Shown one piece after another: positions 1-9,100 of a stretch of DNA of 64,000 nt (position 1 is the first letter of the stretch; every line of letters starts with the position of its first letter). A model generated the notes under the pieces. The model worked only from the letters and a program-made list of their open reading frames with translations, made no database searches and was not told where the DNA came from. The position numbers and the translations under genes are program-made. The stretch comes from Polynucleobacter rarus (GTDB taxonomy: Bacteria; Pseudomonadota; Gammaproteobacteria; Burkholderiales; Burkholderiaceae): assembly GCF_003072505.1 (NCBI RefSeq), contig NZ_NTGB01000001.1:570820-634819 (forward strand), in the 5' to 3' direction.

Positions 1-149
1 TGAGGTGCAATTTCAGTTATTTTACGGATGAGCTCATCCGTCTTTTCTTTAGATCGATTGGCTAAGTAAAGATTGCAATTGCGCTTTGCAAGTTCAATCG
101 CAGTTTCCCAGCCGATGCCAGAGGTGGTGCCAGTAATTAAAATGTTCAT
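1..149 (-). CDS. SDR-family oxidoreductase, N-terminal part (runs off window)
   Basis: The minus strand reads from an ATG at 149 to the window edge without a stop. It begins MNILITGTTSGIG, the glycine-rich TGxxxGxG nucleotide-binding loop of classical short-chain dehydrogenases, followed by the first Rossmann helix and an NRS segment that would contact NAD(P). A GGAG ribosome site lies just upstream. Only 49 codons are visible, so the catalytic Tyr-x-x-x-Lys and the substrate cannot be assessed. Confidence 0.75.
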   Translation of the reverse strand, partial: MNILITGTTSGIGWETAIELAKRNCNLYLANRSKEKTDELIRKITEIAP

Positions 150-192
150 AGCTAATCTCCTATTTTTTTATCAGTTATTTTTATGTAATTCT

Positions 193-1692
193 TCAGGTTA
201 TATCGTGGGGATCAAGAAGTTGGTATTGGAAAGTATTGTCAGTAAACGCATAGCAAGCTTTTAATTTCCCCCAAAGCTTTTGAAAGTCAGAATAGTCAAA
301 GCTAGCAGTCCAGTTCCATGCCCGAGTCATTGATCTTACAAACGGAGTAGGGTCATTATTTTGGGACAAAGCTTTAAGAGGTAGTAAGTAATCTTCCCGA
401 TATCCCGTTGGAATAATGATACGACAAACGGATGATTGGGTTAAGTAAGCATTCATGGTCAGGCGTGCCGTTCTTCCGTTTCCATCCATGAAGGGATGAA
501 CCTCAGTAACGATAAACATGGCCATGAGGGCACGCGCAAATGGATCCTCAAGTAAGGCAATACGTTTGAATCCTTCTCTCAGTGTTCCTTTTACTAATTC
601 GGGATGAACAAAGATAGTATTGCCAGCCTGATTAGCTTGCTCTTTCCATTCTCCAGGATTTTTATCAGGTCTACTCGAAAGGATTTTGTAGTTACATTGT
701 TGTAACCATACCAAGAAATCATCTTCATTACTTGGCGGCTGTGATCGAAATGGTTGGTCCAAGATGGCTCTGAATGTTCCAAGTACATCATGAGAGTCTT
801 CATTACGCTTAGGGATCATTTTTCCATCAAAAATAATTTCTGATGCTTCTTCCACTGTAAAGGTTGTCCCTTCAATATAGTTAGAAAAATAAGATTCAAA
901 GAAAGCAAAATTGAGTCCACTCACGCCATTTTTAGCAGGATCAGTAATCATCGGGAAAGGTTTTCTCAAAGCGGAGAATAAGGTGTCAAATATCTCTACG
1001 CGGTCTGGATCGTAAGGTCTACCTGCAGCTCTCGCAACCGCATCTACCGCACTAAGTGCTCGACCTTTACCAGTTTGCATTAAGGCAGAAATAATGGTGT
1101 TTAAAGTTTTAAACTGTGCCTCAAATCCTAGTTCGCTCGCGATGAATTTGGCATCGTCACGAAGTGCATTGAGTTTATGTTCCCCACGAATCGTGCACAG
1201 TTTACTTAGGTGAGACTCAACCCAACTTCGACCCATCGTCCTATTTTCTGAATATTTACCTGAGTATAAATTCTCTAAAAGTCTCCTTGCCTCAGAAGAG
1301 ACAAATAGTTTTCCGTAAGGTATGTCATTCATCGAAGCAGCATGATGTTGGATAGCTGGTGCTCCAGACAAAATATTTAAAGTAAGGCCTGGTAGTTGCA
1401 AAGTACGAACGCGCTTGCCTTTGACTAAATAGATGTTGCCTTGTTCATCTGGCATGCCTAATTGTGCTGAACGATAGGCGACTACTGCATTTGGATAAAG
1501 ATACTCAGCAATCTGGCGCCAAGCAGACCTTACGATTTGCTCAATGGGGTTTATCAAATCACTAGTGTAAATACCGCTATGAATCTTGCGCAAACTCCCC
1601 GCTTTAGCCAATCGAGCGATGCGCTGAGCGTTTGTTTTATCTTCGGCTGAACTAAAAAGTAGGAGAGGAAGGTTGTCGATAAAAGTGTTCAT
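193..1692 (-). CDS. Fic-domain protein with AbiEi-like N-terminal region
   Basis: This 499-residue protein carries the Fic motif HPFMDGNGRTAR at residues 399-410, with catalytic His399 and the anion-binding GNGR loop, so it probably transfers AMP or another nucleotide to a protein target. SNYIEG at 270-275 matches the inhibitory (S/T)xxxE(G/N) motif placed N-terminal to the Fic fold, suggesting a self-inhibited class II enzyme. Residues 1-140 resemble winged-helix AbiEi-type antitoxin/regulator proteins (RIARLAKAGSLRKIHSGIY), which is unusual in a Fic protein. It lies upstream of the SDR gene on the same strand. The target is unknown. The Fic call is firm; the AbiEi-like assignment is from memory of the family. 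Confidence 0.85.
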   Translation of the reverse strand: MNTFIDNLPLLLFSSAEDKTNAQRIARLAKAGSLRKIHSGIYTSDLINPIEQIVRSAWRQIAEYLYPNAVVAYRSAQLGMPDEQGNIYLVKGKRVRTLQLPGLTLNILSGAPAIQHHAASMNDIPYGKLFVSSEARRLLENLYSGKYSENRTMGRSWVESHLSKLCTIRGEHKLNALRDDAKFIASELGFEAQFKTLNTIISALMQTGKGRALSAVDAVARAAGRPYDPDRVEIFDTLFSALRKPFPMITDPAKNGVSGLNFAFFESYFSNYIEGTTFTVEEASEIIFDGKMIPKRNEDSHDVLGTFRAILDQPFRSQPPSNEDDFLVWLQQCNYKILSSRPDKNPGEWKEQANQAGNTIFVHPELVKGTLREGFKRIALLEDPFARALMAMFIVTEVHPFMDGNGRTARLTMNAYLTQSSVCRIIIPTGYREDYLLPLKALSQNNDPTPFVRSMTRAWNWTASFDYSDFQKLWGKLKACYAFTDNTFQYQLLDPHDIT

Positions 1693-1817
1693 AAACTCAT
1701 TATTTAGCCAATTTTGTAGATAATAATGCTTTTATTTTGCATTAATGTCGATAAAAATGCACTTTTATTTAAAATTCGGGTATTTTCTTTACAGGCTTAT
1801 GGCTTTAAAACGTGAGA

Positions 1818-2729
1818 TTAAAACCCGAACTTTTGTTGCAATGGGCCGCGGTGCTCGTGAACGCACACAATTGAATAATCGGTTTTCAAGCCTTTTTCCG
1901 AAATGAATTGGGTACGCCTTAAATCGACATTCAGAACATCTCCTTTGCCAAAACGCTCTATACCATTATTAATTTCTTGAATAAACTCTGAGTCGGCAAT
2001 TTCACCAAAAAATGAACAAGTCCCATCATTAAAGCGCCACTTATTTTGGTCTTTAAAAGCAGCAGACTCAATCTGCAACAAAATATTCTCCATGATGATG
2101 TCAGAAATAATCTCCTCAGACTCTGTGAATTCGAAGCAAGACATATCTTCCTTTTCAATCACCTCTGATGTTTTACCATCTTTACCGGATGCAAAAAGAT
2201 GAATACCATCTCGCTCGAGTGGTTTAACTACAAGAGCGAGTTCCTTTCTAACAAGGCGGCTTTGATAGAGTTTTCCAGTAATGAAATCAACTGCAAATGT
2301 CTCCGAGAAATTACTTTCAATCACCTCAAAAATATACTGGTTATCAGATATTTGAATCGATGTTGGCTTACGTCCTCGTAACCACTTCAGTAATCCAATC
2401 AGCCCATAACCGCTGCCACCAATTAGACCGATAGCTTCCAGAATGGCCATTAGATTTGAGAAGGCAGAAGAATGAGGTCCAGATAGTATTGCAACAATCT
2501 GATCTGTAATTCCTTGGATCGCAATTAAATTGACACCAAAGGAACCTCCTTTAAAGTTACCTTGTACATGGACCTTTACACTACCAGAATCTGGAAAGGC
2601 TACTTTATTTGCCTCTTCAAGCATGTTGGATAAAGCCATTAATGCAGGGGCTAGTTCCCTCACATCCATTTGATGATTTTCTAAAGCGGGACCATCATAT
2701 TTTATGGTGAAGTGAACAGTATTAGTCAT
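1818..2729 (-). CDS. hypothetical protein with central hydrophobic Gly-rich segment
   Basis: About 303 residues starting MTNTVHFTIKYDGPALE. The ATG at 2729 was preferred to a GTG at 2762. The N-terminal third is a mixed alpha/beta region (LAPALMALSNMLEEANKV), followed by a hydrophobic glycine-rich segment near residues 95-125 (AILEAIGLIGGSGYGLIGLL) that could be one or two membrane-associated helices, then a long soluble C-terminal part. It is separated from the Fic gene by about 125 bases. I do not recognise a family and assign no function. Confidence 0.6.
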   Translation of the reverse strand: MTNTVHFTIKYDGPALENHQMDVRELAPALMALSNMLEEANKVAFPDSGSVKVHVQGNFKGGSFGVNLIAIQGITDQIVAILSGPHSSAFSNLMAILEAIGLIGGSGYGLIGLLKWLRGRKPTSIQISDNQYIFEVIESNFSETFAVDFITGKLYQSRLVRKELALVVKPLERDGIHLFASGKDGKTSEVIEKEDMSCFEFTESEEIISDIIMENILLQIESAAFKDQNKWRFNDGTCSFFGEIADSEFIQEINNGIERFGKGDVLNVDLRRTQFISEKGLKTDYSIVCVHEHRGPLQQKFGF

Positions 2730-2908
2730 AGAATTTATTCTACGTGAAGAGAAGATTAGCACTAGTTTTTTTCATTTATTAGCACAATAAATCTAGGTGT
2801 ATTTGCGACTGATTGTTTAAAAAAATCAGGGTAATTACTAAAAATAAGAATGTTGATTTGGTTCCTATGTTAAATTTAAAAATAATATAAAAAACAACGG
2901 AGACATCA

Positions 2909-3898
2909 ATGAATCAATCTTGCTATGCAATGATTGTTACTCGCATCGGAGAACCTGATGTGATGCAAGCGCAGGCTATGGCAATGCCTGTTCCTAAAAG
3001 TCATGAGGCACTCATTGAACAAACTGCAGTAGGTGTCAATTTCGTCGATATTTACTTAAGAGCTGGTCAAGCGCACTCTCATAATCCTGAGCCACCATTT
3101 GTCACCGGTGTGAATGCTGTTGGTATTGTCAAAGAAGTCGGAAGTGCTGTGACCGAAGTAAAAGTTGGAGACCGAGTTACTTATACCAATGCAGGAGTTG
3201 GTACCTATTGTTCTCATGTGGCTGTGGCTGCAGATCGCTTAGTCCTAGTCCCAAGTAATATCTCCGATGAAAGGTGTGCCGCAGGTTTTGTGAGAGTGAT
3301 GACGGCGCAATATCTTCTGAAACAAATGCGTCCATTATTGCCTGGAGATAAGGTATTGATTCATGCGGGGGCAGGTGGTGCTGGACAAGTTCTAGTGCAG
3401 TGGGCGAAGAGGATGGGACTCGAGGTATTTGCTACTGCAGGCTCTGATGAAAAAGTAAATTTCGTGAAAGAACTCGGTGCCGATCATGTTATTAACTACC
3501 GTACACAAGATTTTGCTAAAGAGGTAGAAAAGCTTACACAAGGTAAAGGCGTAAAAGTTGTTTTTGAATCCGTGGGTAAAGATACCTTCATGGGATCTTT
3601 AGACTGCCTTGAGCCAAAGGGCCTCGTGATTAACTTTGGAACTGCATCAGGACAAGTCGAGAACTTTGCTTTGCAAGACTTGCACTCTAAATCTCTCTGG
3701 ATTTGTCGGCCGACTCTGAGAACCTATATTGCTGATAAAAAAGATTTACAAGCCATGGCCAAAGAATCATTTGAGATCTTGGGTGATGAAAGTTTTCGAC
3801 TAGATATCGAAGCTGTCCTACCATTAAAAGAGGCGCCTAAAGCCCATACGATGATTGAAAGTCGTTTAACCAAAGGTGCAATAGTTTTAATTCCATAA
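2909..3898 (+). CDS. NADPH:quinone oxidoreductase-type MDR protein
   Basis: 329 residues of the zinc-independent medium-chain dehydrogenase/reductase family. The N-terminal GroES-like domain contains GVNFVDIYLRAG, typical of quinone oxidoreductases. The Rossmann domain carries the nucleotide-binding AGAGGAGQVLVQWAK and the downstream ELGADHVINYR. No zinc-ligand cysteine cluster is present. It probably reduces a quinone or enone with NADPH. It opens a plus-strand cluster with a VOC protein 13 bases downstream and a Bug transporter protein after that, suggesting a role in breakdown of an organic acid or aromatic; the substrate is unknown. Confidence 0.88.
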   Translation: MNQSCYAMIVTRIGEPDVMQAQAMAMPVPKSHEALIEQTAVGVNFVDIYLRAGQAHSHNPEPPFVTGVNAVGIVKEVGSAVTEVKVGDRVTYTNAGVGTYCSHVAVAADRLVLVPSNISDERCAAGFVRVMTAQYLLKQMRPLLPGDKVLIHAGAGGAGQVLVQWAKRMGLEVFATAGSDEKVNFVKELGADHVINYRTQDFAKEVEKLTQGKGVKVVFESVGKDTFMGSLDCLEPKGLVINFGTASGQVENFALQDLHSKSLWICRPTLRTYIADKKDLQAMAKESFEILGDESFRLDIEAVLPLKEAPKAHTMIESRLTKGAIVLIP

Positions 3899-3911
3899 AT
3901 TGGATTCGATC

Positions 3912-4328
3912 ATGACAATGCTACATCTCTCCATCCCCATCAACCATATTGAAAACACGCTATTCTTTTATGAAAAGCTTCTCGGCTGTCGAGCGACGAA
4001 GATTGCATCTGACCGCATTGACTTTGATTTTTTTGAGCATCATCTAGTTGCACAACTTTCCATTGAGGAGTCAGCACATCAAAGCATCTCGATTGGGACT
4101 TTACCGAACCGGTATCCACTAAGACATTTTGGTGTGATTGTAGATAAGTCGAGGTACAACACAATCCTCAATAATCTTCTTGCTAATAATGTTCACTTTG
4201 CGATGCCTCACCAAACCATCTTTAACGATACTCCTAGAGAACAAGATGTCTTCTTAGTCTTTGATCCCTCAGGTAACGCCCTTGAAGTTAAAGGAATTGA
4301 TAATCCTCAAGCTGTATTTTCCCAATAA
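3912..4328 (+). CDS. VOC-family (glyoxalase/dioxygenase fold) protein
   Basis: About 138 residues from ATG 3912; a TTG lies 12 bases upstream. The sequence shows the paired beta-alpha-beta-beta-beta modules of the vicinal oxygen chelate fold: LHLSIPINHIENTLFFYEKLL, then HFGVIVD and the closing FDPSGNALEVKG, with candidate metal ligands His near the start of each half and Glu near the end. VOC proteins act as glyoxalases, dioxygenases, epimerases or resistance proteins, so the reaction cannot be given. It sits tightly between the oxidoreductase and the Bug gene, probably in one transcript. Confidence 0.8.
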   Translation: MTMLHLSIPINHIENTLFFYEKLLGCRATKIASDRIDFDFFEHHLVAQLSIEESAHQSISIGTLPNRYPLRHFGVIVDKSRYNTILNNLLANNVHFAMPHQTIFNDTPREQDVFLVFDPSGNALEVKGIDNPQAVFSQ

Positions 4329-4339
4329 TAAGGAATGAA

Positions 4340-5329
4340 ATGTTGCCAAGCCTTTTGAACCAATTTCTAAAAAAATCACTGATTGTCTTGAGTTGGGTAG
4401 CATTTGCCACGGCATCAACTCTATCCTTTGCTCAATATCCCGAAAAGCCGATTCGGATGATAGTTGGCTATGCACCTGGCGGTGCTGCAGATAACTTGAT
4501 TAGACCAGTCTCTGACCGTTTGTCTAAGTTACTTGGTCAATCCGTTGTAATGGAATATCACCCAGGTGCTGGGGGTGTAATTGCAGCGGATATTCTCTCT
4601 AGAGCGCCAGCAGACGGTTATACCCTGCATATTACTGATTCAGGTCCAATGACAATTGTGCCAAAAATGAAAAAAACATCGTATAACCCAATGACTGACT
4701 TTTCCCCCATTGCGATGGTTGGTATTGGTGGCACATTGATGGTTACCCCTGCGAATTCTCCGGCTACGAATTTAAAAACACTTATCGAGCTCATGAAAGA
4801 TAAATCCAAGCCTTGGAGTTATGGTACCTCTGGTATTGGTGGAGTAGGGCATTTGGCAGCAGAGCAATTTCAATTAGCCAGTGGCGTGAAAATGACACAT
4901 GTTCCTTATAAAGGAGGAGCTCCTGCCATTGTTGAGTTGATTGGTGGCCATGTACCTTTGTTATTTTCTTCCCTTGGCGCAGCCGCTCCTCACGTACTTA
5001 GTGGACGGATTAAGCCACTTGCCGTTACTTCCCTTAAACGTAGCTCGATGTTTCCAGATGTACCGACTTTAGCCGAATCGGGTTATCCAAACTTTGATGC
5101 CAGTATTTGGTTTGGGATTGTTGGCCCAGCAAAAATGCCACAGCCAATTATTGATAAATTAACTACTGCTTTTAATACGGTGCTGCAAGATCCTGCAGTT
5201 CAAGAGTCAATTCGTAAAGAAGGTTACGATCAAATTTCTTTAACCCCAACACAAATGCAAGCGCAGATTAATCAAGATTTAGAGCGTTGGGGTAAGGTCA
5301 TTAAGTCGGCTAATATTACTTATGATTGA
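4340..5329 (+). CDS. Bug/TctC-family periplasmic solute-binding protein 1
   Basis: 329 residues with a Sec signal peptide (hydrophobic stretch, cleavage near SFA-QYP) and the family opening YPEKPIRMIVGYAPGGAADN, followed by VVMEYHPGAGGVIAA and HVPYKGGAPA, hallmarks of tripartite tricarboxylate transporter binding proteins. Such proteins bind small carboxylates in the periplasm and hand them to TctAB-type permeases or act as sensors. No permease is nearby. A GGA ribosome site precedes the ATG at 4340, 11 bases after the VOC gene. The ligand is unknown. Confidence 0.92.
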   Translation: MLPSLLNQFLKKSLIVLSWVAFATASTLSFAQYPEKPIRMIVGYAPGGAADNLIRPVSDRLSKLLGQSVVMEYHPGAGGVIAADILSRAPADGYTLHITDSGPMTIVPKMKKTSYNPMTDFSPIAMVGIGGTLMVTPANSPATNLKTLIELMKDKSKPWSYGTSGIGGVGHLAAEQFQLASGVKMTHVPYKGGAPAIVELIGGHVPLLFSSLGAAAPHVLSGRIKPLAVTSLKRSSMFPDVPTLAESGYPNFDASIWFGIVGPAKMPQPIIDKLTTAFNTVLQDPAVQESIRKEGYDQISLTPTQMQAQINQDLERWGKVIKSANITYD

Positions 5330-5341
5330 TGGTTTGAACCA

Positions 5342-5584
5342 TTAAGCTGCTCCGCCATATGCGATGGCATTTAATACGCGTCTTACCTCATCCGCCCCGA
5401 TATCATTATCTAACAATGAGAGCGGAGTATTGCCGAGCGTCATGTGGTTTTTTAGCATCCAGCTTTGGGTTTTTTCTGGTGTCCCGAATACCTCTTCTGC
5501 TTCCGCTTCAATGACAGCGATTCTCTCTAAACGCTCTCTCTCAGAAGAAGATAACGCTGATCTAGCTTTTAGCTTTCTACTCAT
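5342..5584 (-). CDS. orphan MbcA/ParS/Xre-type antitoxin toxin-binding domain
   Basis: 80 residues. The C-terminal half, with AEEVFGTPEKTQSWML, NTPLSLLDNDIGADEVRRVL and the IAYGGAA end, matches the DUF2384 toxin-binding domain of Xre/ParS antitoxins that pair with RES-domain toxins. The usual N-terminal helix-turn-helix is absent: only a short basic, Ser/Arg-rich lead is present. The gene converges on the Bug gene, and no RES toxin lies next to it. It may be a decayed antitoxin or a solitary one acting against a toxin elsewhere. Confidence 0.7.
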   Translation of the reverse strand: MSRKLKARSALSSSERERLERIAVIEAEAEEVFGTPEKTQSWMLKNHMTLGNTPLSLLDNDIGADEVRRVLNAIAYGGAA

Positions 5585-5792
5585 GAAATTACTTAAATTT
5601 TATTTGAATTTTACTAACATACCATATCAAATAAAAAAGCTCTAAAGAATGATTCCGAATTGATATTAACCTTATCTAACAAGTGGGATATCTAATAAAG
5701 TAAGTGTTTGTACTGAGTTGAAACATATTGACTTCACCTCTAGCTATCTTTAAGATTCGAACATTCGAATGAATTTTATTAAAGAGGCAAAT

Positions 5793-6692
5793 ATGTTTGA
5801 AGTCAAAAAACTAGGTCGTCATTTAGGTGCTGAAATCTCCGGTTTGGATTTATCGAAACCGATTGATGAAGAAACTTTCCAAGCATTTTCTAAGGCTTTT
5901 TTTGAAAATGAAGTGGTCGTAATTAAAAATCAAAACATCACACCCCAACAGCACATTGATTTTACGAAACGCTTTGGTATCTTAGAGGCTCACGTCAGAA
6001 AAGAGAGCCGCCATGGTGGTCATGATGAAATATTTGTTTTATCCAATATTGAAGGTGCAGATGGTAAGCCAATTGGCGCGATTGATGCAGGGCGTTTTTG
6101 GCATAGTGACTTATCTTACAAAGAACATCCCAGTATGCTCTCCGCCCTCTATTCTGTGGAGATTCCAGTACGTGAGGATGGAGTAGTCCTAGGCGATACG
6201 CACTATGCAAGTACAACGGCTGCTTATGACGCACTACCAGAGGCCATGAAAAAACGTTTAGAAAATCTTCAATCGGTACATAGCTACGCCTTTTATCGCA
6301 ATAAAAATCGTCAAGCCCAAAAAGAAGAAGCTTTATCTGGTGGCAGAGTGATTGAAGAGAAAGAACTCTCTGAAGAGCAATTAAAAACGGTGCCAGATGT
6401 GGCTTCACCGATTGTCAGAACGCATCCAGTGACTGGTCGAAAAGGTTTGTTTGTGAATGAGGCCCATACTTCACATATCGTTGGAGTCTCTGAAGCAGAG
6501 AGTAAAGAAATCCTCGAGGAACTCTATCAACATATCGTGCAGGAAGAATTTCGATTTAAGCATACTTGGGGTGTAGGTGATTTATTGATGTGGGATAACT
6601 GTGCTGCTCAGCATAAAGCTACCTTTGATTATCGCTTGCCACTGCGTCGTTTAATGTACCGTACCACGGTGCGTGGCACGGTTCCGTTTTAA
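5793..6692 (+). CDS. TauD/TfdA-family Fe(II)/2-oxoglutarate dioxygenase
   Basis: About 299 residues. ATG 5793 is chosen because GAGG precedes it; an upstream in-frame ATG at 5769 lacks a site. It begins FEVKKLGRHLGAEISGLDLS, typical of the TauD/TfdA family, has the HxD metal pair in FWHSDLSY and the distal His in WDNCAAQHKATFDYR, with the following Arg likely binding 2-oxoglutarate. These enzymes hydroxylate taurine, aryloxyacetates or related acids; the substrate is not resolved. It is followed by a DUF4286-like gene and a second Bug protein, then a GntR regulator, probably one operon. Confidence 0.9.
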   Translation: MFEVKKLGRHLGAEISGLDLSKPIDEETFQAFSKAFFENEVVVIKNQNITPQQHIDFTKRFGILEAHVRKESRHGGHDEIFVLSNIEGADGKPIGAIDAGRFWHSDLSYKEHPSMLSALYSVEIPVREDGVVLGDTHYASTTAAYDALPEAMKKRLENLQSVHSYAFYRNKNRQAQKEEALSGGRVIEEKELSEEQLKTVPDVASPIVRTHPVTGRKGLFVNEAHTSHIVGVSEAESKEILEELYQHIVQEEFRFKHTWGVGDLLMWDNCAAQHKATFDYRLPLRRLMYRTTVRGTVPF

Positions 6693-6701
6693 GGAATTCT
6701 C

Positions 6702-7259
6702 ATGTTCATACAAGCGAATTGGTGGGAGTTTGCTGAGGCGTCTGCTCCTCATGCGAGCGAGAAGATTGCTCAGTTCATGATGGAGCAGTATGGCAATTTA
6801 GAGGGATCTACTTTTTATCAACATAAAGAGATCCCAAGCAACTTCATCAGTTGGCACGAGTCTTCAGTTCAACCGACTCCTTTGGGTTCAAAGGTAGGAG
6901 AAATTGAAGCGAGTTTTACGGCAGAATTAAAGTGTGATGTCGGTGATGCCAATAAAAGTTCACAGTGGCTCTATATCGTTCATACGGATATTCCGGCAGA
7001 TATTGTTGATGAATACAATCATTGGAATGACGAAGAACATCTACCACGTTTAGTAACGGTACCAGGAGTAAACCGAGCAAGAAGATTTATCTGCACAGGT
7101 CAAAGCCCACGTTATTTAACGGCATATAGCTTGGATGATCCTAATGCCTTTGAATCTCCCGCAGGACTGATTGCTAGAAAAACGCCGTGGACCGCCAAAA
7201 TGCGCTCACTATTTTTTAATACACGACGCACGATGGCAAAAAAATATGAGATCTCTTAA
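6702..7259 (+). CDS. DUF4286-like / dimeric alpha-beta barrel protein
   Basis: 185 residues. The C-terminal half carries YNHWNDEEHLPRLVTVPGVN followed by RARRF, the signature of small ferredoxin-fold (dimeric alpha/beta barrel) proteins such as DUF4286 often found with catabolic genes. The N-terminal half is less conserved. It starts nine bases after the dioxygenase stop and overlaps the next Bug gene by 14 bases, so it is part of the same operon. Related barrels act as isomerases, cyclases or monooxygenases; no reaction is assigned. Confidence 0.65.
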   Translation: MFIQANWWEFAEASAPHASEKIAQFMMEQYGNLEGSTFYQHKEIPSNFISWHESSVQPTPLGSKVGEIEASFTAELKCDVGDANKSSQWLYIVHTDIPADIVDEYNHWNDEEHLPRLVTVPGVNRARRFICTGQSPRYLTAYSLDDPNAFESPAGLIARKTPWTAKMRSLFFNTRRTMAKKYEIS

Positions 7260-8226
7260 GTTCTTGTTAGAGCCCCGTTATTGGCTTGCCTGTGTAGTCG
7301 TCTTTTTTACAATTCAATCGGCTCAAGCAGCTTATCCAGAAAAGCAAATTACACTAGTCATTCCATTTGCACCAGGTGGTGCGAATGACACCTTAGGGCG
7401 GATTATTGCGCAGGCCCTTTCTGTTGAGCTCAAGCAAACCGTCATTGTCGAAAACAGGGCTGGTGCTGGGACAACCATTGGTGCAGAGTATGTTGCTAAT
7501 ACAAAACCTGATGGCTATACCTTGCTTTTAGTTTCTGCAGCCCACGTTATCAGTAGTTCAATTTATACCAAGTTACGCTTTGATCCTGTAAAAAGCTTTA
7601 CGCCCATTACACAACTCACGAAATCTGCTTACGTACTAGTAACGAATAAAGACTCATCGATTAAATCAGTACAGGACTTGTTAGCAATAGCCAGTAAGCA
7701 ACCCAATAAAATGACCTATGCTTCCTCAGGAATTGGTAGTGCACCACATTTAGCTGGCGCCTTGCTCGGCTCTAGGGGTGGGGTTGACTTAGTCCATGTA
7801 CCTTACAAAGGCGGTGGTCCTGCACTATTGGATGTGATGCGCGGCGATGTGGATGTTTATTTTGCCAGTCAATCTACCGCTTTACCTTATATCCAAAGTG
7901 ATAAAGTACGTGCGCTAGGTATTTCAACGGATGTACGAAGCCCAGCATTACCCAATACCCCAACGATCAAAGAGTCAGGCGTACCTAGCTTTGAACTCTC
8001 AGGTTGGTATGGCCTCGTTGGCCCAGGTCAACTACCTGCTTCGATTGTGCAAGTCTTAAATGATGCCATCAAGAAGATACTCGCTAGAGAAGATATCCAA
8101 GCGACACTAGCCAAACATGGCGAACAAGCTTATTCCAGTAAGGCAGAGGTATTTGGACAATTTCTAAGTCTTGAGCAGAAGAAGTATCAAGAAATTATTC
8201 AAATCGCTAAAATCGAAAAAGAGTAA
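7246..8226 (+). CDS. Bug/TctC-family periplasmic solute-binding protein 2
   Basis: About 326 residues from ATG 7246, inside the end of the previous gene. This start gives a proper signal peptide (MRSLKFLLEPRYWLACVVVF, ending QSAQA-AYPEK). The mature protein has ITLVIPFAPGGANDTLGRI, VENRAGAGTTIGAEYV and VHVPYKGGGPALL, all Bug-family marks. It probably binds the substrate used by the adjacent dioxygenase, but this is inference from position only. Confidence 0.9.
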   Translation: MRSLKFLLEPRYWLACVVVFFTIQSAQAAYPEKQITLVIPFAPGGANDTLGRIIAQALSVELKQTVIVENRAGAGTTIGAEYVANTKPDGYTLLLVSAAHVISSSIYTKLRFDPVKSFTPITQLTKSAYVLVTNKDSSIKSVQDLLAIASKQPNKMTYASSGIGSAPHLAGALLGSRGGVDLVHVPYKGGGPALLDVMRGDVDVYFASQSTALPYIQSDKVRALGISTDVRSPALPNTPTIKESGVPSFELSGWYGLVGPGQLPASIVQVLNDAIKKILAREDIQATLAKHGEQAYSSKAEVFGQFLSLEQKKYQEIIQIAKIEKE

Positions 8227-8243
8227 CTGCTAAGTACTTGCTC

Positions 8244-8978
8244 ATGATCAATCAATTTCAAAAACCCCGCTACATCCTCTTAGCTGAATCCATCATTGAA
8301 TTGATTCAAAGCGATTATTTCCCGATTGATTCTTTATTACCGACAGAACCAGAACTGTGTAAAAAATTTAATGTCAGTCGATATACCTTAAGAGAGTCGA
8401 TGAAGTTGCTGCGGGAAATGGGCTTAATTGAAAGTCGGCAAGGCTTTGGGATTACTATTTTATCGAAAGAGCGTAAAAATCAATACCAAATGAAAATGGA
8501 CGCTATTCCTGATTTATGGGAATTTGTAGAAAACAGCCAATTAAAGATTGTGAATAAAGGAAAAATTTTTGCTGGTGAGGCGCTCGCGAATATTCCGAAT
8601 AGTCAAAACAATGATGAGTGGATTGTGGTTGAGGCGACTCGTGCCATCGATAGTCTTACTCCCATTGCTTGGAAGCATATCTATATTAAGCCTCAATACA
8701 AGAGCATCATTAAGAAATTAGGTAAAGAAAAAGTACCGATTTACTCCATGATTGAGAAAGAGTTTGGTATTCAAACCATACGTGTTCAACAAGAGATGAG
8801 TGCCTTAACTATTCCTAATTCGGCAGCAGAGAGTCTACGATTAGAAAAGAACTCGATTGGCTTTCAGATCACAAGATACTACTTTGATCAGCTTGATCAA
8901 GTATTTGTTGTGACTGTCTCTATTTATCCGCCCAATCGATTTAATTACAAAACTGAGTTAGTGCTTAGTAATTCCTAA
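8244..8978 (+). CDS. GntR/HutC-family transcriptional regulator
   Basis: About 244 residues from ATG 8244. Residues 10-75 form a GntR winged helix (LLPTEPELCKKFNVSRYTLR, then the LREMGLIESRQGFG wing). Residues from about 90 form a UTRA ligand-binding domain ending ITRYYFDQLDQVFVVTVSIY. HutC-type regulators usually repress catabolic operons and respond to a pathway metabolite. Its position at the end of the dioxygenase-Bug cluster suggests local control of that cluster. Confidence 0.88.
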   Translation: MINQFQKPRYILLAESIIELIQSDYFPIDSLLPTEPELCKKFNVSRYTLRESMKLLREMGLIESRQGFGITILSKERKNQYQMKMDAIPDLWEFVENSQLKIVNKGKIFAGEALANIPNSQNNDEWIVVEATRAIDSLTPIAWKHIYIKPQYKSIIKKLGKEKVPIYSMIEKEFGIQTIRVQQEMSALTIPNSAAESLRLEKNSIGFQITRYYFDQLDQVFVVTVSIYPPNRFNYKTELVLSNS

Positions 8979-9065
8979 ATTTATCGATTCATTTCCCATA
9001 CTCGATAAAGTGACTAAATCTAAAAATTTTGTAGTTTTGATATTTTTAAAGCATACTATTAACGC

Positions 9066-9095
9066 TTGACAACCATTAACGTTGAACGTTACTAT
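9066..9095 (+). promoter_or_regulatory. higBA promoter with embedded palindromic operator
   Basis: A -35 TTGACA (9066-9071) and a -10-like TACTAT (9090-9095) are separated by 18 bases. The spacer holds a perfect inverted repeat TAACGT-TGA-ACGTTA (9077-9091), the expected place for HigA autorepression. Transcription from this -10 would begin at or next to the higB ATG (9101), so the message may be leaderless. Confidence 0.65.
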
Positions 9096-9100
9096 ATTTT

